A DNA stretch of 29,063 nucleotides, from the NCBI GenBank assembly GCA_964531165.1, contig CAZHEA010000038.1, positions 1 through 29,063 on the forward strand. Direction: 5' to 3'. Numbering within the stretch: position 1 is the first letter of the stretch; every line of letters begins with the position of its first letter. A program made the translations under genes and the position numbers. Under the pieces are notes generated by a model. That model was not told the DNA's origin. It was given only the letters and a program-made list of their open reading frames with translations, and ran no database searches. Positions 23,601 through 29,063 of this stretch are shown here, piece by piece. The DNA comes from SZUA-229 sp964531165. Lineage in GTDB: Bacteria > Pseudomonadota > Gammaproteobacteria > SZUA-229.

Positions 23601-25996
23601 GGGATAAGATGCTTTCAATCTACCGGAAAAAGGGTGCTATAGAATCTTTGCCAATACGTTTTAAGACACTTTCAGGTGGTATCACAGAAGGCATAATTTC
23701 TATGCTACCTATTTATTTTGACGGTGTAGCCAGAAACCTTGGGTTGTTGGTCAACTTAACGCAGCGAATACAAATGGAGCGTGAGCTGGTTGCAGCTAAA
23801 ACGCAGGCTGATATTGCCAATAAAACAAAATCTGCATTTCTTGCCAATATGAGCCATGAAATAAGAACGCCTATGAATGCAATTATAGGGTTGGGGCATC
23901 TGGCTCTTAAAACAAATTTAACGGAAAAACAGCGTGATTATATTGATAAAATCAGTGTGTCATCTCATTCATTGCTAGGTATTATAAATGATATTCTGGA
24001 TTTTTCTAAAATTGAAGCAGGCAAACTAGAAATTGATAATATTGAATTTCAGCTTGATGATGTTATAGAAAATGTGTCTTCATTAGTGGCTCTCAATGCT
24101 GAAGGAAAAGGTATTGAAGTAGTCTTTTCAATAGCGCCTGAAGTACCGCTTAACCTGCTTGGCGATCCGCTTCGTCTTGGCCAGGTTCTTATTAATCTGA
24201 CACAAAATGCAATTAAATTTACCGATACTGGAGGGGTGCTGGTAGACGTTTCTCAGTGTGAAAATTTGAATGATAAAACACGCTTGAAAGTATCGGTATT
24301 AGATACGGGGATTGGTATTTCTGAAAAAGATATTCCGTATTTATTTGATGCTTTTTCACAGGTTGATGAAACTTATTCTAGTCGATTTGAAGGTACTGGT
24401 CTGGGGTTGGCTATTTGTCATCAGCTGGTTGATTTAATGGGTGGGGATATTAGAGTTGAAAGTGTTGTGGGTAAGGGCAGTCGTTTTTCGTTTGAAATTA
24501 TATTTGGTATTGTTAATTGGCAAGAAAAAACCGATGCCCTGATTTCTTTTAGTAGTACAAGGGCGCTGATTATAAATGATAATATTGCTGTTCAGGAAAT
24601 GTATGTTTCTATGTTCGACTCATATTCGTTTAAATCTACATCAGTTTCTTCGGTAATGTTAGCGGTTGATATAATAAAGCAGAATGCAGGTGATCCGGAT
24701 AAGCAGTTTGATCTGCTATTAATAGATCGTGATATGTCCGCAATCACTGATGTTGAAATTGTACAGACAATACGTAATGATGCTGATATCAAGCATCACC
24801 CCGTCATAGTTATGCTTGCGCCTTATAGTCAGGAAGAAATAGCACGTGAAACAGAAAGTGCAGGTATAGATGCATTAATAACTAAACCGGTTACATCTAC
24901 ACGCCTATTTAAAGCCGTTGGGCAGGCGGAGCAAGGCATGATGATAGAAAATAATATGCCAGGCAGCCTGTTTCCGGAGAAGCGTTTGACGGGTGAGATA
25001 TTACTGGTAGAAGATAATGCGATTAATCAACAGGTCGCTCAGGAGATGCTGGAAAATATGGGTTTGTTTGTTAGTGTTGTTGATAGCGCTAAAGATGCAT
25101 TGGAGATGTTAGCACTACATGATTATAATTTGCTGTTAACTGATATCCAGATGCCGGAAATGGATGGTTATGAGCTTGTTCACGAAATTCGAAAAAATAG
25201 TAAATGGCAATCAATGCCGGTTATTGCAATGACTGCACATGCAATGAAGCAGGATCGGGAAAAGTGTCTGAATGCAGGTATGAATAGTCATATACCAAAA
25301 CCCATCGATCCTGATATGTTATTCAGCACTCTTGCATACTGGTTAAAACCGGCATTAGATACCGGTATGCAATTAGCTGAATCGCAGAGTAATACAGTGA
25401 GTCTGCCTATTGGTTTACCCTCTATTGATGTTCAGTGGAGCCTGCGCCGTCTGGGCGGTAATATGAACTTACTATCTAAACTATTGAAAGAGTTTGTTGA
25501 GGATTATGTTGCTGCAGATGAAAAAGTTAATGATGCGATATCAAGTCATGACTTTGAACGAGCTCAGCGTCTTGTGCATACTATTCAGGGTGTTTCCGGT
25601 AGTATTGGGGCAAAAAAATTGTATGCTGCTTCAGCTGATATTGAAGTGGTCTTGAAGAATAAAGCAATACCGTCTAAAAAAATTAATGAAGTTTTTCAGA
25701 ATGCGTTTAAAGAAGTTATGGACGGCTTGAATAACTGGTTGAAATCACAAAGCATAGACTCTGTAAATGACATCAAGCAGAAGAATATTCCGAGTAAGGC
25801 TCTGTTGGATGAGATAGTTAATCTATTAAAAATCGGCAGTCTGAATGCAGAAGAGTTAATCGCCAGTCTTGATAAGAGCAGTCTTGACCTGCAACAGATT
25901 AAAATTGTTGATGAACTTTTAATGAGCGTAGAAAATTATGATTTTTCCTACGCTCAAACACTAGTTTTGAAATTATCTAATTTGATAAAACTATAA
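20633..25996 (+). CDS. BvgS/EvgS-type hybrid phosphorelay kinase with three periplasmic solute-binding domains
   Basis: This 1787-residue inner-membrane sensor starts with a basic stretch and hydrophobic signal (about 31-49, ending SLA). Three SBP_bac_3 Venus-flytrap domains follow in the periplasm at about 50-275, 295-520 and 533-760; the second and third share the wording WPPxxxVxxKGxYxGIASDYV. One membrane helix (about 770-795) leads to PAS1 (from 804), PAS2 (from 933), a short coiled coil (from 1045) and HisKA with H1075 in NMSHEIRTPMNAIIG. HATPase shows LGQVLINLTQNAIKF near 1181, DTGIGI near 1223 and GTGLGLAIC near 1254. REC1 keeps Asp1365 but lacks the usual Thr. REC2 is canonical (Asp1504). 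An HPt domain ends the relay (H1649 in HTIQGVSGS). The ligand is unknown; small amino-acid-like molecules are usual for this fold. Confidence 0.95.
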   Translation: MSNDKILQILSNRAIDFVKTIKTNYKNKRLKFIWCVLITSAFYQNVSLAEDQNKLVISYRLDSAPIQFKNNNGEADGILIDYWKLWSGKSGIPVEFKGGYNKQALVMIVNNQADINAGIFSNESRKQYLDFSDPILKSSYYLFLHKSLNHDISLKNNFKGLKVGVTLGSFHESYMRKNYPQVNLSLYDGYQSLFSAAEKGDIKIFISQRMYRTFYLKSNSLVESFRLTDKTLYTHSYKAAVGKGNANLLTTINQFMLQIKSSEKADITRKWLGLEWYSEDRGTEHKVILNAEEKNWLSKHKVIHMGGESDWPPFDFVDDKGRYQGIASDYVRHLETVLGIQIKMHYKQPWAETLNKLKKGELDAIVAISKTAEREKFAHYTTPYVVYPYVIVTNKKNSGLIKLKQLEGKVVAVERGFYTQTVLNSQYPGIRLLITDTTEQAILAVVDGEAVAYIGVQPVASYYFEKNMITNLRIAGVTSIKKVGISMAAKADSPVLFQILQKGLDSITTSEKLAIQRKWMGLEVDHTKNIFTKKQKQWMHSIKSISIGIDPGWPPIEYVNNKGVYSGIASDYVEEFEKVSLLKLKYDTALSWSEVMQKVKNGEIDMLPAVSKTPEREKYLSFTEPYLAFPYVLFTRNDAGFITGLDDLLDKTIVAEKNYTNHEILKKRHPAIKLILVDNTEQALMMVSLGKADAYMGNLAAASHIIMQTGLTNIKVAAPTPYSNDLSFAVRKDLTELTEISQIILDSISVEKANEFKRKWFSISYEHHVDYSLVWKVMALALLCLFIFGLWLWMVNKQKEILRVSEERFRLVMKATQEGIWDWDIVNDTVYYSPGFYKMLGFTEKEFTIQNKSWAEYLHADDYDMVTSTLHQIVDQRITRYTLEFRLKHIDGKYRNVVAIGTLVADSHKNAVRSLGSLIDITDKKQVEKTLKENEIQLKRIIDTIPLAIVILDDEGEIIFSNRQTEKEIGSNQSVTGLNLIDFYEDPKDRDKMLSIYRKKGAIESLPIRFKTLSGGITEGIISMLPIYFDGVARNLGLLVNLTQRIQMERELVAAKTQADIANKTKSAFLANMSHEIRTPMNAIIGLGHLALKTNLTEKQRDYIDKISVSSHSLLGIINDILDFSKIEAGKLEIDNIEFQLDDVIENVSSLVALNAEGKGIEVVFSIAPEVPLNLLGDPLRLGQVLINLTQNAIKFTDTGGVLVDVSQCENLNDKTRLKVSVLDTGIGISEKDIPYLFDAFSQVDETYSSRFEGTGLGLAICHQLVDLMGGDIRVESVVGKGSRFSFEIIFGIVNWQEKTDALISFSSTRALIINDNIAVQEMYVSMFDSYSFKSTSVSSVMLAVDIIKQNAGDPDKQFDLLLIDRDMSAITDVEIVQTIRNDADIKHHPVIVMLAPYSQEEIARETESAGIDALITKPVTSTRLFKAVGQAEQGMMIENNMPGSLFPEKRLTGEILLVEDNAINQQVAQEMLENMGLFVSVVDSAKDALEMLALHDYNLLLTDIQMPEMDGYELVHEIRKNSKWQSMPVIAMTAHAMKQDREKCLNAGMNSHIPKPIDPDMLFSTLAYWLKPALDTGMQLAESQSNTVSLPIGLPSIDVQWSLRRLGGNMNLLSKLLKEFVEDYVAADEKVNDAISSHDFERAQRLVHTIQGVSGSIGAKKLYAASADIEVVLKNKAIPSKKINEVFQNAFKEVMDGLNNWLKSQSIDSVNDIKQKNIPSKALLDEIVNLLKIGSLNAEELIASLDKSSLDLQQIKIVDELLMSVENYDFSYAQTLVLKLSNLIKL

Positions 25997-26009
25997 AGTA
26001 GACATTATT

Positions 26010-27581
26010 ATGGATAAGGAACTACCAAAAATATTAATTATTGATGATGAACGTTTCTATATCAATATACTGGTTGATTTGCTTTCAGATGACTACAACA
26101 TTGTTGTGACTAAGCATGCTGAGCAGGCATTTAGCAGAGCATTAGATTTACCTGACTTAATATTACTGGATATTCAGATGCCAGACTATGATGGTTATGA
26201 GATCTGTCGTCAGCTTAAGGCCGATCAGCGTACGCGTGATATTCCGGTTATATTTTTAACCGTAAAAAATGAAATTGATGATGAAGTAAAAGGCTTTGAG
26301 CTTGGTGCAGTGGATTATATTTCAAAGCCCATTAGTCCGGGAGTTGTTAAGGCAAGAGTGGCTACGCATGTTGCGCTGAATAATGCACGTAAAAATCTTA
26401 CACAACAAAATGACAGTCTGATATCTGAGCAGATATTAAAAAATGAACAGTTGCGTAGAAGTCAGAAATTAGAGGCTTTAGGTAAGTTGACTGGTGGCAT
26501 TGCCCATGATTTTAACAATATACTTGGTGTTGTAATGGGCTATTCTGATTTGCTGTATAGCAGCTTAGAAAATAATGAAAGCTTAAAAAAATATGCCGGC
26601 GAGGTAATAAAAGCAGCAGAGAGAGGGCAGAAAATTACTCAAAAGCTACTTTCATTTTCACGTAACAAATCGTCTCTGGAGACGATTGTTAATATTAATC
26701 ACGTGCTTAATGAACAGCAAAATATGTTACAAAAAACACTTACGGTTAGCGTGAAGCTGATACTGCAGCTTGAAAATGATTTATGGAATACCTGTATTGA
26801 TAAGAGTGATCTTGAAGATGCTATTTTAAATATGTGTATTAATTCCCGCTTTGCAATGCCGGTAGGTGGTGAGTTAACTCTAAAAACTCAGAATATATTG
26901 CTAAATTCACAAAATGCAAATGCTCTTCAGTTGTCGCCGGCAGAATATGTTGTAGTAACCGTTACAGATTCCGGTACTGGCATGGACTCACTAACAGTCA
27001 GTAAAATATTTGATCCGTTTTTTACAACGAAGGGCGAAAAGGGCAGTGGTTTAGGGATGAGCCAGGTTTACGGGTTTATTGAAAGATCAGGCGGAGCGAT
27101 AAGCGTGCAGTCAGTAATGGGTGAAGGCACGAGTATTCAATTGTATTTCCCGCGTAACAATCAGGCTGATGTTGCATTAGACAATGAGTCAGTTGCAGTA
27201 TCTGATTACACCGGTAGTGAGTCTATTCTGGTTGTAGATGATGAGGCTGCATTACGTAATTTAATATATGAAGTGTTGGATGAAAAGGGTTATCGTGTTC
27301 TGTGTGTTGAAAGTGCTGAGAAAGCGCTGGAAGTTTTAACTACTGAACAGATCGATCTGATTTTAAGTGATGTTATTATGCCGGGTATGAACGGTTATGA
27401 ACTGGCATTAATTGTTATGAAAAAATATCCGCATGTGAAAATTCAGATTATGAGCGGATTTAATGATAATAGCTTTAACAATGAAGCGTATGAAAAACTT
27501 TATCAGAAGTGCCTTAAAAAGCCATTACATGCATCTCAGCTGTTAGCCATAGTAAAAGATATATTTTCAAGAGGGGATTAA
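26010..27581 (+). CDS. Hybrid kinase REC-HisKA-HATPase-REC, soluble
   Basis: This 523-residue soluble protein has no membrane segment. An N-terminal receiver (1-120) has IIDDE, phospho-acceptor Asp54 in LLDIQMPDYDG and Lys in YISKPIS. A coiled coil (about 125-155) leads to HisKA, with His166 in GGIAHDFNNILG. The HATPase follows, with TDSGTGMD near 320, FDPFFTTKGEKGSGLGMSQ near 332 and the family's usual GTSIQLYFPR end. The C-terminal receiver (about 403-515) has VVDDEAALR and Asp454 in LSDVIMPGMNG. It starts 13 bases after the stop of the large phosphorelay kinase, so the two are co-transcribed, and the HPt of the first probably phosphorylates the first receiver here. No DNA-binding output domain is present in either protein. 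Final targets must lie elsewhere. Confidence 0.94.
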   Translation: MDKELPKILIIDDERFYINILVDLLSDDYNIVVTKHAEQAFSRALDLPDLILLDIQMPDYDGYEICRQLKADQRTRDIPVIFLTVKNEIDDEVKGFELGAVDYISKPISPGVVKARVATHVALNNARKNLTQQNDSLISEQILKNEQLRRSQKLEALGKLTGGIAHDFNNILGVVMGYSDLLYSSLENNESLKKYAGEVIKAAERGQKITQKLLSFSRNKSSLETIVNINHVLNEQQNMLQKTLTVSVKLILQLENDLWNTCIDKSDLEDAILNMCINSRFAMPVGGELTLKTQNILLNSQNANALQLSPAEYVVVTVTDSGTGMDSLTVSKIFDPFFTTKGEKGSGLGMSQVYGFIERSGGAISVQSVMGEGTSIQLYFPRNNQADVALDNESVAVSDYTGSESILVVDDEAALRNLIYEVLDEKGYRVLCVESAEKALEVLTTEQIDLILSDVIMPGMNGYELALIVMKKYPHVKIQIMSGFNDNSFNNEAYEKLYQKCLKKPLHASQLLAIVKDIFSRGD

Positions 27582-27645
27582 TGTTAATGCTATTTTTTCT
27601 TCAGGCTTTTTCGGATGCTTCTGCTGTTGGGTAATATGTTGTCTT

Positions 27646-27681
27646 ACCCCGCTTTTTCATTCACTTAAGAAAAAGCGGGGT
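27646..27681. terminator. Long hairpin between convergent genes, non-classical
   Basis: ACCCCGCTTTTTC (27646-27658) pairs perfectly with GAAAAAGCGGGGT (27669-27681) around a 10-base loop. It sits between the ends of the kinase pair and the PiT gene, where a shared terminator is expected. The T-run is inside the 5' arm and is not followed by free Ts on either strand, so it departs from the standard form. Confidence 0.55.
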
Positions 27682-27692
27682 GGTGATTAAGA

Positions 27693-29063
27693 TTAAGGTA
27701 GCATCACACCACGGATAGTGAAATACAACATCGCTGCCATCAGGCCAGTTGCCGGCACGGTAATTATCCATGCCGCGGCAATTTTAATTAGCTGTGAGCG
27801 TTTAACCAGTTCGTGCTTGTAAACCTTGCGCAGTTGCTTGCGTTCACTTTTCGTGAGTTCGGCTTTGGCAGAGTGTTTTTTCAGCTGCTTTAACATCTGT
27901 CGTTTTTCTTCCAGCGGCGCTTTTTTGAAGTCGGATAAAAAGGCTTCTATGACTTCTTCATCCTGCTCATCGTGGTGGGCTTTAATTTCTTCAACCATAG
28001 TTGAGTAGCTGGTTTTAAGATACTCACGCAAAAAGCCAACACCGAATACACCACCCACAGCAATATGCGTCGAGCTTACCGGTAAACCTAGCTGGCTGGC
28101 GATGATTACCGTAATAGATGCAGCCATGGCGATGCTGAAAGCGCGCATCTGGTCTAATTCAGTAATCTCAGTACCTACGGTGCGAATGAGTTTGGGGCCG
28201 TAAAGGGCGAGGCCTAATGCAATACCGATGGCACCAATCATCATCACCCACAGGGGAATACTGGCTTTGGCATGTACGCCACCCTGCATAATAGCATCGT
28301 TAATGGCTGCAAGCGGGCCAACTGCATTGGCGACATCATTTGCACCGTGGGCAAAACTCAGTAGTGCGGCGGCAAAAATCAGGGGGATAGTAAATAGTTT
28401 ATTGACGCCTTTTTTGTCATTGGTGTTGGAATTAGCCGCATTAGCAATCAATGGTTTAACGATAAAGTAGATGGCAATGGCAATACCGATACCGATACCG
28501 GCTGCAGATAAAAAATCAACCTTAATGAGTTTTTTCAGGCCTTTTAAAATTAAGTAGGTAGAAAATGCCCAGGCCATAATCGAGACGAGTATCGGCACAA
28601 TTTTTTTAGCGGCTTCAATCATCTCGGGTTTATAGGTGATGGTGCGTTTTATGGTATAGAGAAAGCCCGCTGCAATAAACCCGCCTAGCAGCGGAGAAAT
28701 AATCCAGCTGGCAGCAATTTGACTCATTTTGCCCCAGTCGGCGATAGCAAATCCGCCGGCGGCGATGCCGGCACCCAGTACACCGCCGACAATTGAATGG
28801 GTGGTTGAAACCGGAGCACCAACTGCAGTTGCCAGATTAAGCCATAACGCACCGGACAATAGTGCCGCCATCATCAAATAAATAAAAGTGCTGGAGTCGG
28901 CAATCATGCTCGGGTCGATAATGCCTTTTTTAATGGTACTGACAACTTCACCACCGGCGATTAATGCACCGGCGCCTTCAAAGATGGCGGCAATGATAAT
29001 TGCACCGGTTAAGGTCAGTGCCCGAGAGCCAACGGCCGGTCCGACATTGTTGGCGACATCATT
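27693..29063 (-). CDS. PiT-family inorganic phosphate permease, 5' end outside the window
   Basis: The frame stays open from the window edge to the stop at 27693, giving 456 residues. An ATG at 28907 is internal, because the codons before it read NDVANNVGPAVGSRAL, the PiT signature of the first half. The second-half signature is GANDVANAVGPLAA. The protein has about ten hydrophobic segments in two inverted repeats, each with a Ser-Thr-Thr-His or Ser-Ser-Thr-His motif (GAPVSTTHSIVGGV, LPVSSTHIAVGGV). A long basic cytoplasmic loop (LSDFKKAPLEEKRQMLKQLK and onward) lies before the last helix pair. It moves phosphate with a metal ion or protons, or with sodium. Only a few N-terminal residues should be missing. 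A PhoU-like partner often precedes such genes, but that region lies outside the window. Confidence 0.95.
   Translation of the reverse strand, partial: NDVANNVGPAVGSRALTLTGAIIIAAIFEGAGALIAGGEVVSTIKKGIIDPSMIADSSTFIYLMMAALLSGALWLNLATAVGAPVSTTHSIVGGVLGAGIAAGGFAIADWGKMSQIAASWIISPLLGGFIAAGFLYTIKRTITYKPEMIEAAKKIVPILVSIMAWAFSTYLILKGLKKLIKVDFLSAAGIGIGIAIAIYFIVKPLIANAANSNTNDKKGVNKLFTIPLIFAAALLSFAHGANDVANAVGPLAAINDAIMQGGVHAKASIPLWVMMIGAIGIALGLALYGPKLIRTVGTEITELDQMRAFSIAMAASITVIIASQLGLPVSSTHIAVGGVFGVGFLREYLKTSYSTMVEEIKAHHDEQDEEVIEAFLSDFKKAPLEEKRQMLKQLKKHSAKAELTKSERKQLRKVYKHELVKRSQLIKIAAAWIITVPATGLMAAMLYFTIRGVMLP

Overview
The window looks like chromosomal DNA of a free-living gammaproteobacterium. Many products match gammaproteobacterial families closely: GlcD, YeeN, YheT, YaeQ, the Can-type beta-carbonic anhydrase, RhlE, and a class II ribonucleotide reductase split into NrdJa and NrdJb as in Pseudomonas aeruginosa. 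Base composition is slightly AT-rich and even throughout. I see no rRNA, tRNA, phage, insertion sequence or CRISPR array. Both ends cut genes: the start of glcE at the left, and a PiT phosphate permease at the right.

Layout, left to right. (1) 1-2767, minus strand: glcE (first codons only), glcD, yeeN and a small conserved protein; yheT diverges from 2847. (2) 4334-6947, minus strand: a two-CBS-domain protein and a large uncharacterised protein that ends just after a P-loop. Each is followed by a hairpin plus T-run. (3) 7165-9454, plus strand: an RhlE-type RNA helicase, a small thermonuclease and a VOC protein. (4) 9690-12115: a SulP anion transporter divergent from a beta-carbonic anhydrase, probably a bicarbonate-handling pair. 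(5) 12102-13825, minus strand: yaeQ, a two-helix membrane protein and a DUF2007/zinc-ribbon protein in a tight cluster, plus an orphan protein. (6) 14014-16771: a DsbA-like/receiver-like/GGDEF fusion, a SpoIIAA/STAS-like protein and a Cys-rich CWC protein. (7) 16924-19992, minus strand: nrdJa-nrdJb with candidate NrdR boxes upstream and a folded element between the two genes. (8) 20633-27581, plus strand: a 1787-residue BvgS/EvgS-type phosphorelay kinase with three tandem periplasmic solute-binding domains, followed 13 bases later by a REC-HisKA-HATPase-REC kinase. (9) 27693-29063, minus strand: the PiT permease.

The genes suggest an organism that oxidises glycolate, handles inorganic carbon (SulP plus carbonic anhydrase), makes deoxyribonucleotides with a B12-dependent and hence oxygen-independent reductase, and invests in signalling (cyclic-di-GMP and a multi-step phosphorelay). 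Autotrophy would fit glycolate oxidase plus the carbon pair, but no carbon-fixation gene is visible, so that is only an inference.

The most unusual items are the thiol-oxidoreductase/diguanylate cyclase fusion, the triple-sensor phosphorelay kinase with no DNA-binding output nearby, the protein whose P-loop lies at its extreme C-terminus, and the structured element inside the nrdJ operon. I found no clear multi-gene system that is wholly new.
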